In this document: positions 11,481-23,339 of the stretch, one piece after another
Numbering within the stretch: position 1 is the first letter of the stretch
Layout: every line of letters begins with the position of its first letter
NCBI GenBank assembly: GCA_029532625.1
Contig: JARFXM010000005.1
Span: 62,001-126,000, forward strand
DNA length: 64,000 nucleotides
Direction: 5' to 3'
Origin: Lomentospora prolificans
Lineage: Eukaryota > Ascomycota > Sordariomycetes > Microascales > Microascaceae
Made by a program: the position numbers and the translations under genes
The notes under the pieces: model-generated
Seen by the model: the letters and a program-made list of their open reading frames with translations, nothing else
Databases searched by the model: none
Told to the model about the DNA's origin: nothing

Positions 11481-12559
11481 TAAAGCAGGGCTAGTAATAA
11501 ACCTACTACCTAGACTCAGACCTTAGCCAGTAGTACTATCCCAGACTACTAAGTTATATATTAGATTATATACTATAATAATAACTATTAAGTATACTAT
11601 AATAAGAAGGATAGAGCTAGATACTACTTATAAAAACTATGAACCCTTATAACTATAGAAAGAGAAAAGGCTAGACTAAGTAACCTTAAAGCTAATAATA
11701 TTAAAAAAGAGATACTTATAGTACTTAAAAAGTACCTAGGAGTAGAAGTAAAAGAACTAAACATCACTATATTCCACTAAAAGCATTATAACTACAAGTA
11801 AGGTAAGAAACTACCTATAGAATACACTTAATATATAGAGTAGATCTAAATTACCTTACAATAATAATAAAAAGGGAAAGAGGTTAAGAACCAAAAACTT
11901 CCCCCTTATTAAGAAGTAATACCTATTACTAAAGAAGAAGGAACTACTTAGAAAATTAATAAATATATTAAAGATACTAAAAAACTAGTAAGGAAGGTCT
12001 ATAACCTTAAAGAAGTAATTAATAAGCTAGATAATACTCTCTATAACCAACTTAATAAAGATTAAAAGAATAATCTACCAAAATAGTTCAAACTAATAAT
12101 TAAGAAACTCAGTTAAATTAAAATATAATAAGCAGAAATAGCTAGAAGACTAGAATATATAGAAATAAGAACTAAAAATATAGAGGAACTTATATAAACT
12201 ATAAACTATAGAACTAATAAAACTATTACCAGTATCCTAGAATAGATGATTAAATATAATAAACTTATTATAGAAATACAGGGATAAGTCAAGGGATTTA
12301 AAACTAAGCTTGATAATGTAGATGTGGTGGCTATACAGGTATATACTGAAGCTATAGAAAAAGAAATAGATATAGCAAAATAAGATATCCAGGTGATAAG
12401 GGAAGCAAGACTATAAGTAGCATAATAAAACTTCAAACATAATAGGCAAGCCATGAAGATATACAAACAACAGTATAAAAAACCATAAGGACAATGAAGC
12501 CTGGAGAATGCTTCCAAAAAGGCATAAGAAAGCTATAAATAAGCTATTATACTGGAAAA

Positions 12560-12900
12560 CTGAAGTCTAAATATCATAAGCTCTAATGAAACTAAATATT
12601 TAAAAGTACCAATTATAATTCAAGGATAAATATATAAAGCCTTAATAGATAGTAGAGTATAAGGAAATTTTATCTTACTAGATATAGTGAATAAACTATA
12701 ACTCCTATAGAATTATAAGGAATAACTATACCTATTAAGTAACTGTGAAGGAGAACTTATTATATATAGAAAAGGTATAGTAAATATAGAGACTATACAC
12801 CTTAATATTATAATCTAAAACTAACCTGATAAAATATCCTTTGATATTATGGAATTAAACTATCCTATTATGATTAGTATATTATAGTTAAGAACCTAAA
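12560..12900 (+). pseudogene. Element 1 protease relic
   Basis: A segment ALIDS-R near 12,640 followed by GNFILLDIV matches the retropepsin active-site region (ALIDSGA..NFI). The Gly after Asp-Ser is Arg and several stops follow. Position between gag and RT supports the call. Confidence 0.6.
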
Positions 12901-13289
12901 ACCTGAGAATAGACTGGATTACTAATTAGCTTGCTTAGACTAGGATCCAAGGAGAATCCATTAATAGTTCAGTCCCTAAGCAGTATTAACTAGAGTAGTA
13001 TATACTAAATAAACTAAGAGCCTTTCGAATGATAGTATATATTAAAGTGCTTACTACTAAAGATTCAAATTACCTACTAAAAAGAAAGAAATATAAATAA
13101 AACCAGATAATATGTTATATAATGAGCATAACTACCATACTAATAAAAGAAGAAATAATATAGAACTTGCTACTATGATATCACAAGTATAGTAAAATAT
13201 TTATAGAAGAATTAGAAACTAGACTCCTAGAATATAGCAAATAGGATTATGAGATTTATTTTAAACCAGGAATACAACCTAAGTTCATA

Positions 13290-13960
13290 CTAATATATAA
13301 CCTAAATAAAAACTAGTTAAAAGAACTTTAGGAGTATATATAAGAAAATATTAGAAAAGGGTTTATTAGACCCTTAATATCACTAGTAGGATACCCTATC
13401 CTCTTTATACCAAAAAAGGATAGAAGACTATATATATATATAGACTACTACTAACTCAATAAGATTACTATTAAGAACTAATACCTACTACTATTAATCT
13501 CAAAATTGAAGGATAGACTATAAAAAGTAAAATAGTTTACTACCCTAGATCTTAAAGGGGTATATAACCTTATCAGGATTAAGGAAGGAGATAAGTAGAA
13601 GATAGCCTTCTATACTTGATATAGATACTTTGAATATTATATTATACTATTTAGACTTACTAATATACTAGTAACCTTCTAAACCATAATCAACTATATA
13701 CTATAAGAGCACCTAGATTAGTTTATAGTAGCCTATTTAGATAATATCTTTATCTTCTTAGAGACTTTAGAGGAATATAAGGAATATATTGAAAAAGTAC
13801 TATAAAAACTCTATAATACTAACTTATTAGTAGAACTAAAGAAAAGTCACTTCTATATACAAGAAGTAGACTTCCTTGGATACACTATCTGACCAGGAGA
13901 AATCAGAATATAAGAATTAAAAGTCAAGGCTATACTTGACTAGCTAGTACCTTAGATAGT
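13290..13960 (+). pseudogene. Element 1 reverse transcriptase relic
   Basis: Nearly the whole Ty3/gypsy RT is readable with stops: KGFIRP near 13,355; YPILFIPKKDRRL; LNKITIKN; FTTLDLKGVYNLIRI near 13,540; and the active-site box at 13,734-13,745, which reads YLDN instead of YLDD. The second catalytic Asp codon has changed from GAT to AAT. VDFLGYTI closes the domain near 13,870. Confidence 0.8.
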
Positions 13961-14159
13961 TACTAAAGTATAGGGATTCCTAGGATTCATTAATTTCTAT
14001 AGGAGGTTCCTAAAGGACTATAGTAAGAGAGTTAGACCTCTTATAGAGCTTATAAAGAATGAGAATACCTTTATATAGGGGATAGAATAGTAATAAGTAT
14101 TCTAAGAAGTAAAATAGAGTATTTATAAGAGACTAGTATTATATAAAGCAGACCCTAGT

Positions 14160-14545
14160 AAACCTTTCAAAGTTAAGATAGATATATTAGACTATACTCT
14201 AGGAGTATAACTTAGATAAAGAGATAAATAAGGAAGGATATACCTAATCACTTTTATATTAAAAAAGTTAAGTAGACTTATACTATAATATAGGATCCTA
14301 GATAAAGAACTTATAGCAATTATTAAAGCCTTTAAGGAATGGAAATATTACCTTATAGGGGCAAAATACCCTATTATTATCTATTCTAATTATAAGAACC
14401 TCACTAGCTTTATAACTACTAAGGAATTGAATAAGTAATAAGTCTAATAGGCTGAATTCCTCTCTGAATATGACTTTAAAATCGTACATATCAAAGGAAA
14501 AGAAAATGGATAAGCTGACGCACTTAGTCGATGACTAGATTACTT
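14160..14545 (+). pseudogene. Element 1 RNase H relic
   Basis: Readable as KIDILDYTLG, ELIAIIKAFKEWKYYL, YPIIIYSNYKNLTSF, FLSEYDFKIVHIKGKEN and ADALSR, in the order of Ty3/gypsy RNase H. YSNYKNL corresponds to YSDHKNL, so both Asp and His are lost. It directly follows RT. Confidence 0.8.
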
Positions 14546-14639
14546 CTAGAAGATACCTAAGGAAGCAAGTATGATATTCTATTATAATAAATAAGGAAGC
14601 CTATAATAACTAGTAGTAAGCTACTAAGTTAATACTACT

Positions 14640-15560
14640 ACTAAGGTAATAGAAGAAATTAAAAGCTACTATAGGGATCTAAAATAAGGATAATATAAGA
14701 AGAATATATTAGTACCCCTAGAACTAGCTAAGGAACTAATATAAGTAATATATAAGTTACTACTTAGTGGGTACCTAGGGATCATAAAAATAATTAAAAG
14801 AATACTAAGAGGATACCTTATCCTATAGCTAAAAATAGTAGTTAAGGAAGTACTTGCTGAATATGCTTCATACATAAAGAATAAAAACTTACAACATAAG
14901 CTATAAGGGTTATTACAGCTAATACCAATACTAGAAGTACTATAGCAAAAGATTATTATTAACTTTATTATTAAATTACTAAAGTTAGAAGACCTAACTA
15001 TAGGAGTTAAATATAATAGTATTATAGTAGTTATAGACTAACTCATGAAATATACTTACTTTATACCCTGTAATAAAGCTATAAAAGTACCTTAATTTAT
15101 AGAACTATTCCTATAGATAGTGGCTATAAACTATAACCTACTAGAAGAAATTAATACTAATAGAGGAAGCATCTTTACTTCCTACTTCTAATAGAGCCTT
15201 TTAGATAGGTTAGGAATTAACTATAAATTATCTATAGCCTACTATCCTAAAACCTAAGGATAGGTAGAATAGGTAAATTAAATACTAGAAACCTACCTAT
15301 AATACTATATCAACTAGGAATAAAATAACTAGGTAGTACTACTACCCCTAGCCTAGTATATTTATAATACTAATATATTAGAAAGTATAGGAATATTACT
15401 ATTCTATATAAACTATGGAATATAACCTAAGACAGGATTCAAGCCTATAAGAGTAAAAATATAGGCTAAATAAGTAATTATCTAATTAGATAAAATAAAG
15501 GAACTCTATAAGTAACTAATAGAAGAACTAGAGTTTATAAAATAAAGGATAAAGTACTAT
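14640..15560 (+). pseudogene. Element 1 integrase relic
   Basis: The zinc-binding region is near 14,760-14,900 (GYLGIIKIIKRI; the C-x2-C pair decayed). The core has NFI near 14,961 where the family has DFI, and TNRGSIFTSYF near 15,156 where DRGS is expected. Both catalytic Asp codons have therefore become Asn. LGINYKLSIAYYPKT and LPLA follow near 15,220 and 15,345. Its former role was insertion of the element cDNA. Confidence 0.75.
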
Positions 15561-15854
15561 ATAGATAGGAAAAGGATTAAGGGACTAACCTTTAAGGAGG
15601 GAAGTAAAGTCTACTTACTATAAAAGAAACTAAGAATAAGGGACCTATAAATCAAAACCTAATAACTAAGTAATAAACTTAATCACTAAAAAATCAGACC
15701 CTTTATTATAAAAAGAAAAATCTTAGAAGTTAATTATAAACTATAACTCCCTAAAATAATAAAGATAAACCCTATATTCTATATTATGCTACTTGAACTA
15801 GCATACTAAGATATACCTACTAAAGAAACTATAGAAGTAGCTATAATAGAAGGA

Positions 15855-16030
15855 GAATATAAAGTAGAGAAGGTACTTAACTCTATAATTAATAATAGGA
15901 AGGTTAAATATTTAATTAAATAAAAAGGCTATAACTATAATAAAAATACTTAAGAGCTTATCCAAAATCTGGCTAGAAGCCTAATATTACTTATAAAGTT
16001 TTACTAGGAGAACCCAGGGAAACCTTAAGA
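15855..16030 (+). pseudogene. Element 1 C-terminal chromodomain relic
   Basis: YKVEKVLNS, KVKYLIK-KGY, then ENPGKP near 16,010 match the chromodomain at the end of chromoviral integrases, which directs insertion to heterochromatin. Its presence assigns the element to the chromoviruses. Confidence 0.7.
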
Positions 16031-16715
16031 TCTAATAGTAGGAGGTCAGGAGTAAGACTAAGGGTATCCTAATTAAGCACCCTAAAAGTGCTAAGAGACT
16101 AAGTATCCCTAATAGCCTACTAGGTCTTAATAATAAGAGTATCCCTTTCCTCCTCTATTAATAAACTAGTAATACTATACTAATAAAGTTTATTACCTTA
16201 CTCCTTAAGGAGTTTCTATTAATAATAGAGGTAGGTAATCCTTACTATAATTTTAAGGAGCTGGTCCTTAGACTTTTCTAAAGCCTTATCTACTTTTTTA
16301 GTTTTGGCTATATTATAGGATACTAGAAAAGTTAGGGCTACTATAGGAAAGGTAAGGGTAATAGAAATACCTATAAGATGAAGCTACTAGGGAACTATCA
16401 TAAGTATGCTTTCCCTTAGTATAGGCTAAACATTAAGAAGAATTTAGTACTATATAGTATACCTTCTTATAGTGATAATAATAGGTATATAGTATTTTGA
16501 GATCGTTACTAAAAGAAGAAATATATTCTACTAACTTTTTATTCTCTTATTTCTTTTAGAGGGATTAAGTAGAAGGATATTTTACTACCTAACTTGATAT
16601 ACTATTAGTATTATAGTAGAAGAAAATAAAGGAGAAGTAGACTAACTAAGAAAGGACTAATAGGTTAGGGCTAATAGGGATTAAAAATAAAATTAAGGTC
16701 TTTAGGGATAAAGAC

Positions 16716-16728
16716 TAAAGGGAGGAGG
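16716..16728 (+). other. polypurine tract of Element 1
   Basis: TAAAGGGAGGAGG lies five bases before the 3' LTR, the expected site for plus-strand priming. It confirms that the element points to the right. Confidence 0.65.
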
Positions 16729-16733
16729 TATTA

Positions 16734-17225
16734 TATTATAAGCTAATATAACCTCTTATATAGGTTAGGTAGGTAAGTATAGTAGAAAAGGATAAACCCT
16801 AGTATAACCTAGGAAGGCTAGGAACTAGATAATGTAACCTAAGCTAATAGAATTAAACCTAGCTCCTCTAGACTAATTAGAAGAGGACTGTATCTAGGAT
16901 AAAGGTAGTCTAGAAGGACTATAGTAGGAGTAGGTATAGTCTAGGAAGGACTGTACTAAGGGTAAGTGTAGTCTATAGGAGGACTATACTCTAGGGATCT
17001 ATAGTCCTATAAAGGAAGAAGTCTATATAAGTCATAGTTATTACTATTATATATTCTAGTTATTCTTTAGTTCTATAGTAGTTAATTCAAGTCACTCTAT
17101 GAACCATACTTGAATATATATTATATACCCTTATTATTACTATCTGACTGCTTTACTTATCTACTAACAGGCCTGACTGTTCTAACCTTAAGGTGACTAA
17201 CCCTATTAGAAGTGTTGGAATGTCA
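16734..17225 (+). repeat. 3' LTR of Element 1
   Basis: 492 bp, same length as the 5' LTR. Its inner end is heavily RIPed (TATTATAAGCTAATATAACC against TGTCATGGGCTGACATGACC), while its outer ~150 bp retain CA/TG, the mirror image of the 5' copy. Confidence 0.85.
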
Positions 17226-17536
17226 TAATAATAATAGTATCTATAGCTAGTTAATTATTATATGAAATTAATCAAATCTTATCTTATAAGTAGTAAATAG
17301 TAAAGCTAATAGAAGGAAGTAATATAGATAAATAGATAATAAGAGTAGAAGAGAAGGTAGAACTACTAAAGTAAACCCTTACTACTTCTTAGCTAATAGT
17401 AAAAGAGTTTACTTAATTAATAGATATAATATTAGTAGATAAAGTAGATAGTAAAAGTAAGCTAGTAATTATAAACTAGGTATACCTAAACTAATAGTAA
17501 TAGTAGAATAAGCTATACTAGAGATATAGTAATTAG

Positions 17537-17846
17537 GAATATAAAGAAAGGTTTATAAAGGATAAAGTATTAGTAAGGGAGTTATAGAGGAAGGCTAAGG
17601 AGAAGGAAAAACACTCTACTTACTAAACAGAGTTCTTTAATTAGTATACTCCCCTTTATTTAAATAATACTTAATTATAATAATTATTAAGGAAGTTATA
17701 GTAAATAGGATAAAAGGATAAAAAATATAGTTTAAAATCTACTAAGGAGGAAATAACTGGTAAAGGAGAAGTTACCTTATCAAAAAGATATATAAAGATA
17801 ATTCTAATACTAGTAAAGAAGAAAGAAAGCTAGAGTAGGTTAGATA
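17537..17846 (+). pseudogene. RIPed coding fragment truncated by Element 2
   Basis: One plus-strand frame stays readable for about 100 codons with only TAG/TAA interruptions: EYKERFIKDKVLVREL, then EFFN-YTPLYLNNT, then KDKKYSLKSTKEEITGKGEV. It ends at the 5' LTR of Element 2, so the insertion cut it. The family is not recognised; it may be a host gene copy or part of another transposon. Confidence 0.35.
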
Positions 17847-18281
17847 TATATAAGGGTCTTAACCTAGGAGGAAGGTATGGCTAAGAGCTAGACCTAGCTA
17901 TATATAACTATACTAAGCACTAGCCTAGCTACTACCCTTAGCTAGGTAGTACTATATAAACTAGCATCCTAGTATAAGTAGTAATACTAAATAGATTAAT
18001 AGATAAGTATAATTTAGTAACTCTAAGTAAACTAGTATACTAGTATAGTCTAATAGGGCTAAACCCCTAAGAATAGTAACTATACCTCTAAGAGTAATAA
18101 CCATACCCCTAAGAGTAGTAACTATATCTCTACTAGTAGTAACTACCTATATAAAAGTAGAACTCTATAAAAAGGATAAGTAGCTCTTATAAGACCCTTA
18201 ACTTAGATCTTCCCTTCTTATTATTTAAGATTTAATATACTATAGATTATTACTTAAGCCTTCTCTAATAAGACTATAATA
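17847..18281 (+). repeat. 5' LTR of Element 2
   Basis: 435 bp, colinear with 24551-24985. It contains several tandem variants of an 18-bp motif of the form CCCCTAAGAGTAGTAACTAT (about 18,065-18,155). Confidence 0.85.
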
Positions 18282-18539
18282 TATTAAATAATTAACTTAA
18301 TAATAAATAGAATAGAATAATAAGTAGAATAGAAAATAGAATAAAATAGAATATATAAGTAGAATAGAATTATAATAATAAGCTTACTTTAATCCTAAAG
18401 GGTTAGTAATAGGAACCTCCTAGATACCTTACTTATATAAACCTAATAACTAGTAAATACTCTTAAATATAATTACTATAGATCTAGAGCTCTTTAGCTA
18501 GATCTACTAGTAGTTCTTAAATACCTTTACTCCCCCTCC

Positions 18540-19560
18540 TCTATTTTTTATAGATACCCTATAATTAGAGGTCCTAAAAAGTAAAATCCTAGAAATTATA
18601 GAAATAAGAGTAAATAGAAATACTATATTAGAAGTAAAGAGAAAGGCCTTAGTATAACCTATATAGAATAATAACCTAAGTAACCTCTAGTTCTTCCTAG
18701 ATAGTATTATCTTTAAACTAAATAAAGATAAGCTATAAAGTCTAATTAGAAGTAATAAAGTTACTTAGTATAAAATTATATATATAATCCTATTTAATAA
18801 GAGATAGAGAATCTACTAGTTCTAGGCTAGTAGTAGGATAAGTAAAGCCTACCCCCTCTTAGAGTTATTATAGTATATTACTTATATATTTAGTAATACC
18901 TAACCTTAGGCTATAATTTAGAACTAGCTTTATAACCTTATTTAGGCTAATAACTAGATATTTAAAGAATTCTTCCTTATTTTTAATAATATTATAATAA
19001 TTATAAAAGGGAGCTACTAGGATAATACTTTTTAGCTTATTTAGCTAAGGAATACTCTATCCTCTATTTTAAAAGATAAATTAGTAGCTACTAATATATT
19101 TATAGACTACTCTAACTATATTAAAGTACTCTATCTAATTACTTAGTATTTTAAATAAATCTAATACTTTAGAGTATTCTACTAGGAGTAGAGGTACTTA
19201 TCTAGAAATAAAAGAAATAGATTATAGACCCCTTAGTAAGTATACCTTAACTATAGGTAGGGACTTTAAAACTACCCCTCTTAGAGTAGACTAAGCCTAG
19301 AAAACTTTTTAAGGGATATAGATAGTAATATCTATATAAATAGTACTTAAACTTATAATATTAAATAGCCTAGGGTTAAAAAAGTAAAATAGGTAAATAA
19401 TAATAAAATTAATAAGAGGAGGAAGGAATACTAATACTTCTACTATAATAGTAAAAGCTACTTTATTAGTAAGTATCCTTATATAGTAGTATATAACCTA
19501 TAAGATATTATAAGTATCTATAATATTAAAAGTATTTTAATCTTAGAAGAAGACTTTAAA
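18540..19560 (+). pseudogene. Element 2 gag relic with zinc knuckle
   Basis: FLDSIIFKLNKDKL near 18,695 and later helical segments form a gag-like interrupted frame. A second copy of this region is recognisable at 44.5-44.8 kb. The zinc knuckle at 19,435-19,476 keeps C-X2-C-X4-H-X4-C spacing but all four ligands are Tyr codons. Confidence 0.65.
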
Positions 19561-19669
19561 GAAGAGGGAAATAAGTAACCTTAGAGTAAAGATAAGCCTT
19601 AAGGTTAACTAAGATAAAAAGGGTAGATATATTTAATAAATAAATAGAAGTTAAACCTACCCTTATTTC

Positions 19670-19950
19670 TATAATTATAAATAACTTAGAACTTATCTAT
19701 TTATTAGTAAATAAAGGGTATAAGTATTATATTACTATTAGTAAGGAATTAATAGAATAACTCTAGATTCTAGTTACTTATATCTTATTAAGAGTAGTAT
19801 AAAGTACTTTAAGAGTAATATAGTAGGCTACTATCTAAAAGTTAGCTATATTTATAGTTAAAATTACTAATTTTACCTAGGTTATATATACTTATATTAT
19901 ACTTTTCCTAGAATACCTTTTAATCCTAAGGAAGTTATAGCTCCTTTAGA
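19670..19950 (+). pseudogene. Element 2 protease-region relic
   Basis: LIYLLVNKGYKYYITISKEL corresponds in position and shape to the retropepsin-like segment of fungal gypsy elements (L-V-D-x-G-C...), with Asp read as Asn and Cys as Tyr. FLEYLLILRKLW follows near 19,910, like the GLEYPLILGKPW stretch usual at the end of this domain. Confidence 0.5.
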
Positions 19951-20269
19951 ATAAAGCCTTCTCTATTCTATATAAAAAGTACCTCTAGTATAATAAAGCT
20001 AATAAGTAGGTACTATATATAAAGGAATATATAAATATATTATAAATAGAAAAGCTTAAATCTATAATTTATATTATAGTTTTAATCTTTATAGTAATTA
20101 TTAAAAGGATTAAGTACTTAAAAGGAAGTACTACTATTAGGGTTATAATTTTTATAATAAGTATAAAAGATATAGAAAGAGTATTAGTTATTAAAAAAGT
20201 AAAAATTAATAATAAATTATATTAGATAATTCTATCTTAATTCTATAACTTACTCTTCCTTTTTTAAAA

Positions 20270-21100
20270 AGTAGAAGCTAATAAACTTAACCTCTATAAG
20301 CTAGGTATTAATTATTTAATCCCTTTAAAAACTAATAACTAGGGGTAGGAACTTTCTCTCTTATAGGGAACCCTTTATAATATATTAAGAGAAGAACTAC
20401 TAGTCTTTAAGAAAACCCTAATAGACCTCTTAGATAAAGGTTTTATTTATATAAGTAGCTCTAAAGTAGCTATACTAATCTTATTTACTTATAAACCTAG
20501 AAGAGGTCTCTAATTCTATATTAACTATTATACCTTAAATATAATTATATATATAGACTAATACCCCTTCCCCCTTATCTTAGAGACTTTTTAAAATCTT
20601 ATAAAAGTAATATAGTTTACTAAGGTTAATATTATCTAGGTATTCTATAAGGTCTAGATAGTTAAAAAAGAGGAGTTTAAGATAGTATTCTATACTTAGT
20701 ATAAACTCTTTAAATAGATAGTAACCCTTTTTAAGCTATTTAGAATACTAGTAATATTTTAATACTATATAAACTATATACTATAAGACTTCCTTAATAA
20801 CTTTATCTTTACTTATATAGATAATATCCTTATCTATTTAAGTAGCTCTTATAAAAACTATTTAAATAAAGTATATATAGTTTTAGAGTACCTATAAGCC
20901 TATAAACTCTACTTTAACCTAGATAAGTATAAATTTATAGTAAAGGAGGTAAAATACTTAGGGTTTATTATCTATACTAATATTAGTATATAAATAGATT
21001 TAGAAAAGGTAAAGATTATCCTTAAGTAGTAGCTACTAATTATATAAATAGGTATATATAGTTTCCTTAGATTTATTAACTATTACTAAATATTTATCTT
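20270..21100 (+). pseudogene. Element 2 reverse transcriptase relic
   Basis: Readable parts: ILFTYKPRRGL-FYINYYTLN near 20,490; the active site at 20,814-20,825 reading TYIDNILIY, with the second Asp changed to Asn; and a thumb region with YLGFII near 20,955. Gypsy order and spacing are kept. Confidence 0.75.
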
Positions 21101-21199
21101 TAAATTCTTAGAAGTTATAAAGAGTTTTATAGTACTTACTAAGAAGAGTATCCTTTTTAAATAGACTATAGAATATAAGGAAGTATTCTAGATTCTAAA

Positions 21200-21640
21200 A
21201 ACTCTTTTTATAAAAATACTAATTCTAACTTAGTAGGACTTAGAGAATAAAATCTTCCTAAAGGTAGACTATAATAGAATTATACTAAGAGGCTATTTAA
21301 GTTAGGAAGTTAATAACTAATAGAAAGCTATTATATTTTATTTATAAAAGCTATCTTCTATAAAGAGAAACTACCTAATCTATAATAAAGAGATATTAGC
21401 TATTATCTAGTATATAGAATAATAGTTAGCTAAGCTCTATAGCTATAAGACTTTTATAATACTAATAGACTATTAAAACCTAGAATACTTTATAATATAC
21501 TAGTACTTATTAAAGTAATAAGCTTACTAGGTAGAATATCTATTTTAGTTTAACTTTAGAATTAAGTATAAACTAGGAAAAGAATCCTAAGTACTAGATA
21601 TCTTATTAAGAAAAGAATAAAACTCTCCTATACTAGAAGA
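21200..21640 (+). pseudogene. Element 2 RNase H relic
   Basis: Follows RT directly. It contains a KVDYNRI-like start near 21,265, then NYLIYNKEILAII near 21,370, then the C-terminal FNFRIKYKLGKES region near 21,550. Numerous stops. Confidence 0.6.
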
Positions 21641-21979
21641 TTAGGATACTTATATAATCTAGCTAATCTTATAATTAATAATATAGAACTATTTATATAT
21701 AATAGTAATAATAATCTAAGAGCTAAAAGGTATCTTTAATAATAATAAGTTAAACTAACTCTAGGAGGAAATAATACTATATAACCCTTTATATAAAAGG
21801 GTAAAGAAGGTAGTTTAAGTAAGGGATTACTTACTAGAGAATAGGTTTAACTTAAAAATCTAGTTTAGTAATTACTTAGTAGATAGGAAAGGGATTTTAT
21901 ATTATAAAAACTATATCTAGGTACCTAGAAGTAGCTCCCTAGAGAAAGAAGAAAAAGGAAGGGGAGGGAGACTATTAGA

Positions 21980-22800
21980 TAAGTTATATAGCTATTTAAT
22001 CTAGTATATATATAATACCTATAGTATTAGCTACCTTAGTAGGGATAGAACTATTACTATAGTATCTAGAGACTTCTACTAGCTACTCCTCTATAAGTAT
22101 ATAAGATACTTCCTCTATAACTATAATATCTATAGATAAATAAAGATCTAATATAAATAGAAAGTAGGCTTTCTCTATCTACTACTAGTACTAGATTATT
22201 TCTACTAGGAAATCTAGATAGACTTTATAACTAACCTCCTAGAAGTAGATAGAAAAACCTTACTTTAAATAATAAAAGACTAGTTATTTAAAAAAGTAAC
22301 TTTTAAACTAATAGAATTAATAGAAGTAGAAACCTATACTAAGTACTTCCTATTATACTAAGTCTACTATTATAGTTAGCTTAGAGTAATTATAAGTAAC
22401 TAGGGAATAAACTAGATAAAAGACTTCTAGTAATACTTCTACTACCTTCTTAATATAGAGTAGTAACTTAGTATAGTATATTACCTCTAAACTAATAGAA
22501 AACTAGAGTAGATAAACTAAGAAGTATAAGCTTACCTATAGATCTTTATTAACTATATATAGAATAACTAACTTACTTAGTACCTAGTAGCCTAGCTTAT
22601 TATTAATAGTAGAGTAAATACCTCTATAAGTATATCCCTATTCTATATAATATATAGGTATAAAGCCTTATTAGTTATCCTATTTATAAAAGATATTATA
22701 ACTAAGATTATACTATACTACTTACCTATAGCTAGAGCTTAGGTATTTATAAATAGAATAAAGGAAATTATAAAGCTCTATTAAGCTTTAATAATAGTAG
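21980..22800 (+). pseudogene. Element 2 integrase relic
   Basis: HHCC zinc region at 22,010-22,135: SRDFY-LLLYKYIRYF then NYNIY, with His and Cys ligands read as Tyr. Core: IDFITNLLEV near 22,220, where the first Asp survives, and IISN-GIN near 22,390, where the second Asp is Asn (22,398). The normal role is DNA insertion; now dead. Confidence 0.7.
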
Positions 22801-23104
22801 CTACCCTAAACTAGGAAGTATATATAAATACTAGGTACTAACTAACTAAGATATTCTAGGTTAGAGATTAAGTATAAGTAAACCTAAGAGATATTATTAT
22901 AACCTAACCTAAGAAGAAGCTAGACTAGTTATATATAAAATATATTATAATAAAAATAATCTTACTAAATATAGTAAGGATTAGAAGCCTACTAGGAAGA
23001 ATACCTAAAGTCTTTAATATTAATAAGCTAAAATATATAAATATAGACCTACTTCTTAGATAGTAGACTATTAATCTATAACTACTAGTAATACTTATTA
23101 ATAG

Positions 23105-23290
23105 TAAAGAAGAATATAAAATAGAAGAAATCTACTATATATATTCTAAGAAGGTAGGATATAGAATAGTCTAAGAGGTCCTAGTATAATAGAAGGGGTA
23201 TAAACTACTAGAATAGAGGTACCTAGATAATATATAAGAAGTAGTAGTACTTAACTACTTTAAAGTATAGTATAGTAATATAAGGGAAAA
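23105..23290 (+). pseudogene. Element 2 chromodomain-like relic
   Basis: EEYKIEEI, then EVLV--KGYKLLE-RYLDNI-EVVVLNYF, is the shape of a chromodomain (bilVkWkGY...W...N) at the end of integrase. Both Trp codons read as stops, as RIP of TGG would give. Confidence 0.55.
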
Positions 23291-23339
23291 TAATAGATTA
23301 AAGGAGGACTTTAAAAGCTAAGAAAAGCTATCTACTAAG

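Larger units (their letters stand above)
9841..17225 (+). mobile_element. Element 1: RIP-degraded Ty3/gypsy chromovirus, full length
   Basis: A 7,385-bp LTR retrotransposon with two 492-bp LTRs, beginning TGTCATGG and ending AATGTCA. A 4-bp TAAT flanks both ends (9837-9840 and 17226-17229), a possible target duplication, though weak in AT-rich DNA. Internal order is gag with zinc knuckle, protease, RT, RNase H, integrase, chromodomain: the Ty3/gypsy chromovirus layout. All proteins are broken by many TAG/TAA codons, as expected from RIP of CAG/CAA/TGG codons. It cannot be autonomous. The purine tract before the 3' LTR fixes orientation. Confidence 0.85.

Noticed and set aside
11241..14875. 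Minus-strand ORFs inside Element 1 (11241, 12206, 14298, 14669)
   Set aside because: Antisense shadows. RIP makes stops on both strands but the plus strand carries the recognisable pol motifs.
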